Shown piece after piece: positions 16,681 to 26,808 of a DNA stretch of 33,027 nt. This DNA is from JBBDWJ01 sp040902925 (GTDB lineage: Bacteria; Acidobacteriota; Terriglobia; Bryobacterales; UBA6623), in NCBI GenBank assembly GCA_040902925.1, contig JBBDWJ010000148.1, positions 1 to 33,027 on the forward strand. The letters run 5' to 3'. The notes beneath the pieces were generated by a model. That model was not told where the DNA came from and did not search any database. It was given only the letters and a program-made list of their open reading frames with translations. A program made the translations under genes and the position numbers. How positions within the stretch are numbered: the first letter of the stretch is position 1; each line of letters opens with the position of its first letter.

Positions 16681-16851
16681 TGGCGCCCGAGACCAAGACC
16701 CACTTTAACGTGCAACGCCGCCGGTGGGCCAACCGCGGCCGGTGATCCTTCGGACCATCGAAGATTTTTGGGCGTTCGGCAATAAGATCCCGACGAAAGG
16801 TTGGCGCAATGGCGGAAGCTTCGGGCAGGCTCTTGGGGAAGCCGGTTTTGC

Positions 16852-18156
16852 CTATTTGAATTGCTCTTCGGCGGTAAGGCCGAGAACAAACTGAAAGTGT
16901 GCGCCCTGGCCCGGCTCCGACCACAGCCACAGCTTTCCCTCGTGGCGGTGGACGATGCTCTGGCAGATCGCCAGCCCCATGCCGTTTCCGACGGTTGTCT
17001 GATCCGCATGAAGACGTTCGAAGGGGCGAAAGATGCGGGCGTGGTAACGCGGATCGATGCCCGGCCCTTCGTCCCGGACGCCGAAGACCCATCGGTTGCT
17101 GTTCATATGCGCGGTCACGTGAACACTGGGTTTCGCCCCACCGAACCGCAAGGCGTTGCTCAACAGGTGCTCGAACAGGCGCGTGAGCAGAATGGGATCG
17201 CCGATGACCTCGGGCAGCGAGTCAATCTGGATGCGGGCTTCGGTGCGCTCGGCGACCGGCCCTAGCGATTCCAACGCCGCCTTGACGCACTCCGCCAGGG
17301 GCACGGTTTCGCGCAGCATGCTGGTGCGAGTCGCGAAGACCAGCGCCTGCACATCGGCGATTCGATGTCCCATGCGGTCGGCGGCCCGCCGCACGGCGCT
17401 CAGGTGGCCCTTGGCGAGAGAGGGCAGGTCGTGGCCCGCCTGCTTTTCCAACAGATCGCTGAACAGACCCAGATGGCGCAGCGGTTCCCTGAGGTTGTGC
17501 GCGCACATGAAACTGAATGCTTCGATGTCTTGGTCCTGCCGCCGCAGCTCCAGGTTGAGGTGAGTGATGTCCCGGCGCATCTGCCGGACCGTAGCTCGCA
17601 GCGCTTTCTGCTTGCTGATGTCTTGCAGAAACCCTTCGAGCGCCATGAGTTCGCCGGACGACGAGAAAACCCCCGCGCCGCGTTCGCGGATCCATCTTTC
17701 TTCCGCCTTGCCGTTGACGCGCGCGAGAATCCGGTACTGCAACCGGAACGGTAGCCGCTTTTCCACGGCTTGCTGCACGCTGTTCCAGACGCGCTCGCGG
17801 TCATCCGTGTGAATCAGGTCCGCGAAGGCGATTTTGCGATTGCCGATCAGGTGCTCGGCGGGGTAGCCGACCAATTGCTCGCACGACTCGCTCAAGTACT
17901 CCATTGTCCACTGGCGGTCGTTGGCGCAGCGGTAGGCCGTTCCAGGAAGTTGCTTCAGCAGGCGGCTGAGAAACTGTTCAGCGTCGGCCGGGCAGGCAGG
18001 GGTGTGCAACGCAGTCGTCTTGCGGGCGACTGAGTCGAGGAGATCCGTCTCGGAAGCGACAGATTCGACCGAGACGGCTAGCCGGGAAAGGTCCTGGCTG
18101 AGTCCACTGCCGGAATCGCTTGCGGAGTCGGGCCGTTGCTTATCGGCCTTTTTCAT
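16852..18156 (-). CDS. Cytoplasmic PAS-domain sensor histidine kinase
   Basis: The 434-aa protein has no membrane segment. Residues about 60-185 form a PAS plus PAC region (YLSESCEQLVGYPAEHLIG ... GFLQDISKQK). The phosphoacceptor His220 is in FSFMCAHNLREPLRHLG, the H-box type found in phytochrome-like kinases. Asn334 in LLSNALRFGG, DEGPGID at 362 and GNGMGLAI at 391 make a complete ATPase domain. It should autophosphorylate in response to an internal signal; a PAS pocket often binds a small ligand, haem or flavin, but no cofactor residue can be named. No response regulator is in the window. The start ATG is preceded by CCTCCT, which is the opposite of a ribosome binding site. Confidence 0.9.
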   Translation of the reverse strand: MKKADKQRPDSASDSGSGLSQDLSRLAVSVESVASETDLLDSVARKTTALHTPACPADAEQFLSRLLKQLPGTAYRCANDRQWTMEYLSESCEQLVGYPAEHLIGNRKIAFADLIHTDDRERVWNSVQQAVEKRLPFRLQYRILARVNGKAEERWIRERGAGVFSSSGELMALEGFLQDISKQKALRATVRQMRRDITHLNLELRRQDQDIEAFSFMCAHNLREPLRHLGLFSDLLEKQAGHDLPSLAKGHLSAVRRAADRMGHRIADVQALVFATRTSMLRETVPLAECVKAALESLGPVAERTEARIQIDSLPEVIGDPILLTRLFEHLLSNALRFGGAKPSVHVTAHMNSNRWVFGVRDEGPGIDPRYHARIFRPFERLHADQTTVGNGMGLAICQSIVHRHEGKLWLWSEPGQGAHFQFVLGLTAEEQFK

Positions 18157-18389
18157 CAGGAGGTTGCTTTCTTATTGCATCAAAAAGACTTCGCGGTCAG
18201 CCATCGGACGAGCGTACAGGTTCGGATGACCTTTTCGTGTAGGCCTCCCCGGGAATCGACCTATGACTCTAATAGCCGGAGAACTACGGGGAACCCCTGG
18301 GGGTAATTCACCGGAGGGAACGCGACCTCCGAAGGAAGGGCTCCAACCGCCGCGCCGCAGTCCCGAGACGTTCGTAAGCCGGTGATATA

Positions 18390-19022
18390 GTGGTCTTTAG
18401 CGATGCTCTCCCACTCTCTGTTGAGCCGCCGTCGTCTGATCGTGCCTCGGGACCTGTGGAGCCCTACAGCTTGACCCGTGAAATCGAGCAGGTTGAGACG
18501 CTGATTTCCGCCCAGCAGATCCAAGACCGGGTCGAGGAGCTGGGGCGCCGGATCACGGCCGATTATCCGGAACGAATGGGGGACCCGCCGTTGCTTCTGG
18601 CCGGTGTCTTGAAAGGTTCGATCGTTTTCCTCGCGGACCTGGCCCGGGCCATCCGCCGCCATGTGTCGTTCGACTTCCTCGGAGTCAGCAGCTACGGCTC
18701 GTCCACCGAAAGTTCGGGCGAGATCCGCCTCACCAAAGACCTCGATGGAGAAATCGAGGGTCTCGACGTGCTGCTGGTCGAAGATATTGTGGATACAGGG
18801 CTGACGATCGAGTGGTTGTCGAACCATCTGCGGCGCAGAAACCCGAAGTCGCTGCGCGTAGCGACTCTGCTCGACAAACCGAGCCGCCGCCTCAGACCTG
18901 TGCCGCTGGCGTACGTGGGCTTCGAGATCCCCGACGAGTTTGTGGTGGGCTATGGGCTCGACTACGCCCAGCGGTACCGCAATCGCCCCGACATCGCCGT
19001 GCTGCGCGGCGTTTCGACGTAA
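18390..19022 (+). CDS. hpt: Hypoxanthine phosphoribosyltransferase
   Basis: This purine-salvage enzyme joins hypoxanthine or guanine to PRPP. Visible family blocks are LISAQQIQDRVEELGRRI, LLLAGVLKGSIVFLADLARAI, SFDFLGVSSYGSSTESSGEIRL, the PRPP-binding loop VLLVEDIVDTGLT, and VGFEIPDEFVVGYGLDYAQRYRN. The frame opens at GTG 18390 (210 aa), but the first 20 residues are low-complexity. A GTG at 18456 gives 188 aa, nearer the usual 180. Neither start has a clear ribosome binding site. It is the first gene of the plus-strand block and diverges from the histidine kinase. Confidence 0.93.
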   Translation: MVFSDALPLSVEPPSSDRASGPVEPYSLTREIEQVETLISAQQIQDRVEELGRRITADYPERMGDPPLLLAGVLKGSIVFLADLARAIRRHVSFDFLGVSSYGSSTESSGEIRLTKDLDGEIEGLDVLLVEDIVDTGLTIEWLSNHLRRRNPKSLRVATLLDKPSRRLRPVPLAYVGFEIPDEFVVGYGLDYAQRYRNRPDIAVLRGVST

Positions 19023-19167
19023 GCCGACTTGTCTCCCGTCGCTCCAAACGCCTTCCGTCTGTCTTACATCTTGATAAACGCGGCTTCCCACGGGCGGCGT
19101 GTGCGGCAAAGGCGCGAGAATCTCGCCGCCAAACCCGCCGGAAACGATTTGCTACGATCAAACCGGT

Positions 19168-20073
19168 GTGCCCACCATCGAAACGAAACACCGCATCAAC
19201 AAACATCGCATCGGAACTCACGAATCGATCGCCGGAAGCCTGGACCGCGCCGTAGAACGAGCGTTGGCCTCCGGCTGTAACGCCCTGCAAATCTTCTCGC
19301 GCAGCCCGCGGATGTGGAAGGCCGCGAATCTCAAGCCCGCTGAAGTCGAGCGCTTCCGCGAAGCGCGTCGCGCGAAAGATGTCTGGCCCGTCGTCATCCA
19401 CGGCAACTACCTGATCAACATGGCCTCGGCGGATGCGGCCATCCGCGAGCGCTCGACCGAAGCCTTCCGGGGAGAAGTCGAGAGCGCGCTCACCATCGGC
19501 GCCGATTACCTGGTGATTCATCCGGGCAGCTATCGAGGGCAAACGCTAAAGAAGGCGACGGCAACGCTTGCGGCATCGATCGGGAGGGCGGCCAAAGGAA
19601 TCCATTGGGACGGCTTGCAGCTTCTGCTCGAGAACACGGCCGGAGGCGGCATGTCTATCGGCCGCGGTTTTGAGGAGTTGGCCGACCTGCGCTGGGGAAT
19701 CGAAAAGAAAGCCCCGGTCCCCGTCGGATTCTGCATCGATACGGCGCACTGCTACGAGGCCGGTTTCGACGTTTCGAGCACCGCAGGTCTTGATGAGACG
19801 CTGCGTCTGATCGACAGCACGATTGGCCTGGCGAGCGTGCCCGTGTTGCATTGCAACGATTCGAAAACGGCGCTGGGGTCAAAGTGCGACCGCCACGCCA
19901 ACATCGGCAAGGGACTGCTCGGCCGCGAGGCTATCCGCCGCTTTCTGCACCACCCGTGGCTGAGAGACAAAGCTTTTATTCTGGAAACGCCGGCCGACTC
20001 CGACGGCCTGCACCGCACCGATGTGCGAGCGATGAAGTCCTTGGCGCGTCAGAGCACCGAGCCGCGCACCTAG
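19168..20073 (+). CDS. nfo: Deoxyribonuclease IV (AP endonuclease, zinc-dependent)
   Basis: Endonuclease IV cuts DNA 5' of abasic sites in base excision repair. The 301-aa protein is a TIM barrel carrying the zinc ligands in family order: His in VVIHGNYLINMA, His in YLVIHPGSYRG, Glu in LLLENTAGGG, Asp and His in CIDTAHCYEAG, His in VLHCNDSK, Asp and His in CDRHANIGKG, and Glu in FILETPAD. I chose GTG 19168 because it places IGTHESIAGSLDRA close to the N-terminus as in relatives. An open extension to 19099 is proline-rich and unlike the family. It follows hpt by 145 bp and has no obvious ribosome binding site. Confidence 0.93.
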   Translation: MPTIETKHRINKHRIGTHESIAGSLDRAVERALASGCNALQIFSRSPRMWKAANLKPAEVERFREARRAKDVWPVVIHGNYLINMASADAAIRERSTEAFRGEVESALTIGADYLVIHPGSYRGQTLKKATATLAASIGRAAKGIHWDGLQLLLENTAGGGMSIGRGFEELADLRWGIEKKAPVPVGFCIDTAHCYEAGFDVSSTAGLDETLRLIDSTIGLASVPVLHCNDSKTALGSKCDRHANIGKGLLGREAIRRFLHHPWLRDKAFILETPADSDGLHRTDVRAMKSLARQSTEPRT

Positions 20074-20096
20074 GCTCGCGCCTCACGAATCCGAAA

Positions 20097-20150
20097 CTTT
20101 TGCCTTTTGCACTTTGCCTTTTGCCTTGTCTCCGCCTGTCTTTTGCCGTG
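20097..20150. repeat. TTTTGCC-type low-complexity intergenic repeat
   Basis: Between nfo and leuS the motif TTTTGCC/TTTGCC recurs in irregular tandem (starting AACTTTTGCCTTTTGC, with later copies at about 20112, 20119 and 20140). The base composition is unlike the surrounding sequence. From memory, runs of this kind occur between genes in many unrelated bacterial assemblies and often yield false proteins of the LLPFAFCLLP type. Origin and function are unknown. Confidence 0.7.
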
Positions 20151-20225
20151 TCTCCCGCCGTCCCAGCACCGGCCGCGACAGCGAGCCAATCCCGCCGATG
20201 CGATATATTCCTATAGAGTCTCCGT

Positions 20226-22673
<2,448 letters not shown>

Positions 22674-22765
22674 CGAATCGCCTTCTTGATAGTCCAAAGG
22701 CGCGGGCCGAATCGTCGAAGCCGGCCTCGCCACCCATTCCGTTTTGTTCCATGGAGTAACCTCAC

Positions 22766-23236
22766 ATGTCGCTGGAAATTCGGTTGGCCAAGCCTTCCGA
22801 CTACGACCGTCTGGAGCAGCTCGTTGTCGATAGCTTCGAGCCGATCACGATGTATCGTAAGATCGAGGATCAGTTTGGACCGTTCAATGGCAAAGGCTGG
22901 CGCGACCGCTGGCGAGTGCGCATGCGCAAAGACTTCAAGACCGACATCATCCTCGTCGGGGAGAGCGAAGGCGAAATCGCAGCCTACGCCGGCGGGCGCT
23001 ACGAGGACGAGTTCCGCTTGGCCTTTCTCAACGTTCTCGCCGTCGACAGGCGCTTCCAAGGCCGCGGATTCGGGCGCGAAATCCTGCGCACCATGATGGA
23101 CTACATGAAGGAGCAGGGCGCCGAGCACATTCACCTCGACTGCCTTGCCGACAACGAGCCCGCCAATGCGCTCTATCGCGCCGAAGGCTTTCAGGAAACG
23201 GGCAGAGCGATCTATTGGTATGCCAAGATTCCGTAG
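22766..23236 (+). CDS. GNAT-family N-acetyltransferase
   Basis: The 156-aa protein shows the GNAT acetyl-CoA core: LNVLAVDRRFQGRGFGREIL contains the Q/R-x-x-G-x-G/A loop, followed by a helix and HLDCLADNEPANALYRAEGF, the usual C-terminal motif. Substrate cannot be predicted; small-molecule or protein N-acetylation are both possible. GGAG lies nine bases before the ATG. It follows leuS by about 90 bp on the same strand, but a functional tie is not evident. Confidence 0.85.
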   Translation: MSLEIRLAKPSDYDRLEQLVVDSFEPITMYRKIEDQFGPFNGKGWRDRWRVRMRKDFKTDIILVGESEGEIAAYAGGRYEDEFRLAFLNVLAVDRRFQGRGFGREILRTMMDYMKEQGAEHIHLDCLADNEPANALYRAEGFQETGRAIYWYAKIP

Positions 23237-23325
23237 GAGCGCAGCGCGCAAGAGGCAGCGTTCCAAGCGGTGTGCGCCCTCCAGGTAGCGAAGCGAGCGC
23301 TTTTCCCCGCGTACAACCTAGAGCG

Positions 23326-23341
23326 ATAGTGCTAGCGCTAT
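23326..23341. promoter_or_regulatory. Imperfect inverted repeat upstream of the NmrA-like gene
   Basis: ATAGTGCTAGCGCTAT reads almost the same on both strands (one mismatched pair). It lies about 50 bp before the start of the next gene, among several copies of the word GATAGTG/TATAGTG. It could be an operator for a dimeric regulator; no regulator gene is adjacent. Confidence 0.25.
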
Positions 23342-23389
23342 AGTGTGGCAATAGAGGCCAGGCGATAGTGGCTGGAGAACACAGACCGG

Positions 23390-24313
23390 ATGTACACCAT
23401 CACCGGAGCCACGGGTAACACCGGACGCCGTATCGCGGAAGCGCTGCTGGCGGCGGGTGAAAAAGTGCGTGCTGTCAGCCGCAGCGCAGCAAACCTGCAA
23501 CCGCTGGTCGATCAGGGCGCCGAGCCCTTCATTGCCTCGCTCGAAGATCCGGAAGCCACGCGCCAGGCCTTTGACGGAGCGCGCGCCATCTACGCCATGA
23601 TCCCGCCCAACTACGCGGCGGAGGCTTTTCGCGCTTATCAAAATCAGGTGGCTGAATCGATAGCGAGCGCGGTCGAAAGCGCCGGCGTGCAGTACGTGGT
23701 CTCGCTCAGCAGCCTCGGCGCCGATCAGTCGGAAGGCGTCGGCCCGATCGGCGGCCTCCACGATTTGGAGCAACGCCTCAACGCCGTACCCGACGTGAAC
23801 GTGCTGCATCTGCGGCCGGCCTTTTTCATGGAAAACTTTCTGTTCCAGGCCGAAATTATCAAGAAAACAGGCGCCGCCGGAAGCCCTCTTCAGAGAGACC
23901 TTAGCATCCCGATGGTCGCGCTGCGGGACATCGCAGCGGTGGCTGTCGAGCGGCTGCAAAAACTCGATTTCAGCGGCAAGTCCTATCGCGAGTTGCTAGG
24001 ACAGCGCGATATGTCGCTACCCGAAGCGATTGCCGTTCTGGGGAACGCCATCGGCCACGACGGCCTGGCCTACGTACAGTTCCAATACGACGACTTTGGC
24101 CGGGGCATGCGCAACGCCGGGTTTAGCCTCGACGCCGCGGCGTCGATGATGGAGCTTTACCACGCGCTGAACGAAGGCCGCGTCCGGCCGGCTGCGCCGC
24201 GCTCGGCGGAGAACTCCACGGCGACTTCCATCGAGCAATTCGCGCAGATCTTTGCGGCGATCTACGGCCAGCAGGATTCCTCGGAAGTTAGAGCCGCAGA
24301 TGAACGCAGATAA
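23390..24313 (+). CDS. NmrA-like NAD(P)-binding protein
   Basis: The 307-aa protein opens with MYTITGATGNTGRRIAEALL, the glycine-rich Rossmann loop of atypical short-chain dehydrogenases, then VRAVSRSAANLQPL. It has no YxxxK catalytic pair, and LSSLGADQSEGVGPI and LRPAFFMENFLFQ are typical of the NmrA/HSCARG-type group. These bind NAD(P) and act as oxidoreductases or redox sensors. The final residues AADERR and the stop are encoded by the CGCAGATRAA repeat at 24295-24324, so the natural C-terminus probably ended near here and has been replaced or extended. No strong ribosome binding site is visible. Confidence 0.85.
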   Translation: MYTITGATGNTGRRIAEALLAAGEKVRAVSRSAANLQPLVDQGAEPFIASLEDPEATRQAFDGARAIYAMIPPNYAAEAFRAYQNQVAESIASAVESAGVQYVVSLSSLGADQSEGVGPIGGLHDLEQRLNAVPDVNVLHLRPAFFMENFLFQAEIIKKTGAAGSPLQRDLSIPMVALRDIAAVAVERLQKLDFSGKSYRELLGQRDMSLPEAIAVLGNAIGHDGLAYVQFQYDDFGRGMRNAGFSLDAAASMMELYHALNEGRVRPAAPRSAENSTATSIEQFAQIFAAIYGQQDSSEVRAADERR

Positions 24314-24324
24314 ACGCAGATGGA
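24295..24324. repeat. Three tandem copies of CGCAGATRAA, dispersed-type repeat
   Basis: CGCAGATGAA, CGCAGATAAA and CGCAGATGGA follow each other without spacing, preceded by GC. The stop codon of the NmrA-like gene (24311-24313) lies in the second copy. From memory, this exact kind of sequence is scattered in intergenic regions of many unrelated bacteria and gives rise to false proteins containing 'NLRSSAFICG'-like strings. Its mode of spread is not known to me. Confidence 0.75.
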
Positions 24325-24351
24325 AAGCGGTTGCGTGCCGAGTGTGAAGGG

Positions 24352-24388
24352 CTTGACCTTCCGCGCCAGGGCTTGTGGCGCGGTCAAG
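24352..24388. terminator. Hairpin between convergent genes
   Basis: CTTGA and CCGCGCC (24352-24356 and 24361-24367) pair with GGCGCGG and TCAAG (24377-24388): a 12-bp stem with a four-base bulge and nine-base loop. It follows the NmrA-like gene and includes the stop codon of the serine hydrolase on the other strand. Only a short T-rich stretch (ATTTCTT) follows on the plus strand, so it is a modest terminator candidate. Confidence 0.45.
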
Positions 24389-25559
24389 GCATTTCTTCGT
24401 CAGTCAGCCCAGCGGAATCGAAACCGCCCCACGTATTCAGCCCCATGGCCGACGCCGCGGGCGCGATGACGTGGCTTTCCACGAGATCGTAAACTCCGCC
24501 GAGGTGCCCGCGACGCTCCCGGCCTGGCGCGTCCGAAGAGGTCGCTACAACCACCATTTCGATCTCGGGGACCACGAAAATGAACTGCCCGCCGAACCCC
24601 CAGGCGTAGTAAACGCGGCGGCCGGCCAACTCGCGAATCCACCAGCCGTAACCATAGAGCCGGTTGCTGAAGTGTGACCGCGTGCGCGGCACCCACGAGG
24701 TTTCGATCCACTCCTCGGGCACGACCTGCTCTTCGTTGACGCGCCCGCCATGCAAATACAGCTTGCCGAACGCCAGCATCTGGCGCGGCGTCATCACCAT
24801 GTCGTTGCCGCCGAAATAAATGCCCTGGCGATCCTGGGGCCACGGCGAAAGATCGATGCCCAGCGGCCCGGCCAACGCCTCGCGCGCGAACTCCAACGTG
24901 CTCTTACCGCTCACCTTGGTCAGAATCGCGGAAAGCAGGTGGGTGTTGCCGGTGCTGTAGATCATCCGCCCGCCCGGCGCGCCGTCCATGGGTTGATTCA
25001 GAGCGAAGCGCACCCAGTTGGCGCTATGGACCCAGCGGCCGTAGTTGCGGTTGCTGGTCGTTTCCAATCCCGCGCGCATGGAGAGAAGGTCTTCGATGGT
25101 GATCTCTTTTTTGCGCGCGTCGACCTCGTCACCGAGCACGCCGGGAAAGAAAGGCGCGATCGGAGCGTCGATTCCCTCGATCAAGCCGCGCCCGATGGCA
25201 ATGCCGACCAGCGCGGAAATCACGCTCTTCGATGCGGACTTGATGTTGGCGGTGCGGCCCGCGCGGGCGCCGTGCAGGTACTGCTCGACGACCAGTTCGT
25301 CCCGCCAGCTCACGAGCAAGCTGCGCAAACGCGGTAAGGCTTCCGCCGCCGCGGCCGCCGCCTCGAAAGAAACCGTGGATACATCAACAGTGGCAGGCGA
25401 GGGCTTTGTCTTCGGAATTTCAGAAGGCCCCAAGCCTTGGGCCGCCAACAAGCACACCGCCGCCAGCATGCCGGTTCCCCACTTCGACGATAAGCGCACT
25501 GGCGACATTATAGCGACGATTGCCGGCGACAAACCCGCAACGAGTAGGCAGCCGGTCAT
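24384..25559 (-). CDS. Exported serine hydrolase, class C beta-lactamase fold
   Basis: The catalytic core shows S108-A-S-K111 (SxxK) in IKSASKSVISALVG and the tyrosine motif IYSTGNTHLLSAIL (Tyr202). Later come a YGYGWW segment and YYAWGFGGQFIFVVPE, the place of the third motif. This is the family of penicillin-binding proteins, DD-peptidases, esterases and AmpC; most members of this size are esterases or of unknown substrate, so I do not call it a resistance enzyme. The start is unclear: 25559 gives 391 aa, while ATG 25508 (MSPVRLSSKWGTGML...) gives a more normal signal peptide. It is the last of four minus-strand genes for exported proteins. Confidence 0.85.
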   Translation of the reverse strand: MTGCLLVAGLSPAIVAIMSPVRLSSKWGTGMLAAVCLLAAQGLGPSEIPKTKPSPATVDVSTVSFEAAAAAAEALPRLRSLLVSWRDELVVEQYLHGARAGRTANIKSASKSVISALVGIAIGRGLIEGIDAPIAPFFPGVLGDEVDARKKEITIEDLLSMRAGLETTSNRNYGRWVHSANWVRFALNQPMDGAPGGRMIYSTGNTHLLSAILTKVSGKSTLEFAREALAGPLGIDLSPWPQDRQGIYFGGNDMVMTPRQMLAFGKLYLHGGRVNEEQVVPEEWIETSWVPRTRSHFSNRLYGYGWWIRELAGRRVYYAWGFGGQFIFVVPEIEMVVVATSSDAPGRERRGHLGGVYDLVESHVIAPAASAMGLNTWGGFDSAGLTDEEMP

Positions 25560-25606
25560 TGAGTCGCCGGCTTGTTAGCCGCGCTCAGTTCGATTTCTAT
25601 CGGCCG

Positions 25607-26773
25607 CTAGGCCGACTCGATTCGCCGCTTCACCTCGCCGAAGTCACTGCTCTCGACGAGGCCGATGGTCAGATGCGTCGGCACGGTTTGCATGTATTGC
25701 CATTGGGGCCGCGGGCCGCGCCCGAAGCCGAACACCGTCATGCTGCCCGAGCCGCGGTGCCAGAATTCATCGGGGAAATCGTCGGCTTCGCGGAGCGCCA
25801 GAAACAGCACTCGCCGTAGCTTCTCGTCTCCGAAGTAGACCCATTGCGGGGACGGAAGCGTCCCTTCCCAGAAGTTGTCTTGATCGTTGGGCGCCACAGG
25901 GAGCCGCTTGCCCGTCGACTGCACCCAATAGTCATTCTCGGTATCGAACGACCCGCCCGGCGTGCCTTCGTAGAGAATCCAATACGGCGCGGCACTTTTT
26001 TTGAGTAGCGTCATGTTGGCGTAGGCCGGGAAAATATCCCAAACCACGCTCCATGCGCCGTCTTCGGTCTCCGACAGAATGCTCGCGCGCAGCGGGCCCG
26101 AGCGGATCAAGCGGCTTTCCTTCTTCCCTTTTCCGGGGCCGGGATGGAACTCCGGCGGGGCGACGTTGGGGATGCCGCGATAGCTGCCTTGAAAACCACC
26201 TTCCGGGTGATGGCTGATCCAATCGTGGCCCTCCCTGTCGATGAGGCTGGCGAAGCCCGAGCCTCCTACATGGTAGTAATAGGTAGCCGCGGGAGTGGTG
26301 ATCCGGAACGCCGGAAAGCCTTCGTATTCGGCGACTTCCTCCACTTGCACCTGAGGCGCGAGGGGCGGTACCGCTTCCGTTGCCCGCTGCAATCGAAAGC
26401 GCCGGGTTGCTTTCGCTGGCGTTCCTCCGGAGAGCAGGAAAGTCAGCAGGGGAGGGTTTGCAGCCTCGCCCTGATCCAACTGAAACGGTACATGCCGGTC
26501 GACGATGCCGCCTTGCTCATTCACCTCAACAAGAGTGAGTGCTTTTTCCCCGCTGGATGGAAGCTGAGCGGTCTCGAGTTCGACTTCAACAATTTTTCCG
26601 ATGCGCTCGATCGCACCCGCGCTCACTTCGATCGACAACGCTGGACTTGCATGCGGAGGTTTCGCGTGGGCCGTGGTTGTTGTCTGACCGGGCGCGGCCA
26701 GGCTTGGTATCAGAACGAGAAGCAGCGATGGAAGCGTCGCGGCCAGCCAATCTCGAAACTTTCGCATGCCCAT
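25607..26773 (-). CDS. Exported protein of unknown function
   Basis: The 388-aa product starts with a signal peptide (MGMRKFRDWLAATLPSLLLVLIPSLA). The rest is beta-rich with many aromatic residues: TYYYHVGGSGFASLIDREGHDWISHHP, PYWILYEGTPGGSFD, QWVYFGDEKLRRVLFLALREADDFPDEFWHRG and MTVFGFGRGP. I recall similar proteins in Planctomycetes and Verrucomicrobia, without a known activity. The look is that of a carbohydrate-active or mutarotase-like beta-sandwich, but I see no catalytic motif. I use ATG 26773 (or 26767). The frame is open to 26959, but that part runs through an inverted repeat and into the gene in front. It follows the Gfo/Idh/MocA gene by 35 bp, so they may be co-transcribed. Confidence 0.7.
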   Translation of the reverse strand: MGMRKFRDWLAATLPSLLLVLIPSLAAPGQTTTTAHAKPPHASPALSIEVSAGAIERIGKIVEVELETAQLPSSGEKALTLVEVNEQGGIVDRHVPFQLDQGEAANPPLLTFLLSGGTPAKATRRFRLQRATEAVPPLAPQVQVEEVAEYEGFPAFRITTPAATYYYHVGGSGFASLIDREGHDWISHHPEGGFQGSYRGIPNVAPPEFHPGPGKGKKESRLIRSGPLRASILSETEDGAWSVVWDIFPAYANMTLLKKSAAPYWILYEGTPGGSFDTENDYWVQSTGKRLPVAPNDQDNFWEGTLPSPQWVYFGDEKLRRVLFLALREADDFPDEFWHRGSGSMTVFGFGRGPRPQWQYMQTVPTHLTIGLVESSDFGEVKRRIESA

Positions 26774-26784
26774 GTGTCTGGTTT

Positions 26785-26806
26785 GGACAGACAGGATTGT
26801 CTGTCC
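26785..26806. repeat. GGACAGACA inverted repeat, dispersed-type element
   Basis: GGACAGACA, the four-base centre GGAT and TGTCTGTCC form a perfect 9-bp hairpin. It lies two bases from the stop of the Gfo/Idh/MocA gene and 11 bases before the start of the next gene. It could act as a terminator or attenuator between the two (no T-run) or be a mobile palindromic repeat. From memory, closely similar GGACAGACA...TGTCTGTCC units are scattered through Acidobacteriota and Planctomycetes genomes and produce false 'QTRQDCLS'-like peptides. Confidence 0.65.
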
Positions 26807-26808
26807 CA

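Noticed and set aside
18261..19109. 282-codon minus-strand frame opposite hpt
   Set aside because: Antisense shadow of a well-supported housekeeping gene.
24384..25559. Calling the serine hydrolase an antibiotic-resistance beta-lactamase
   Set aside because: SxxK and Tyr motifs define only the broad fold; most such proteins are esterases or peptidases, and nothing in the context points to resistance.
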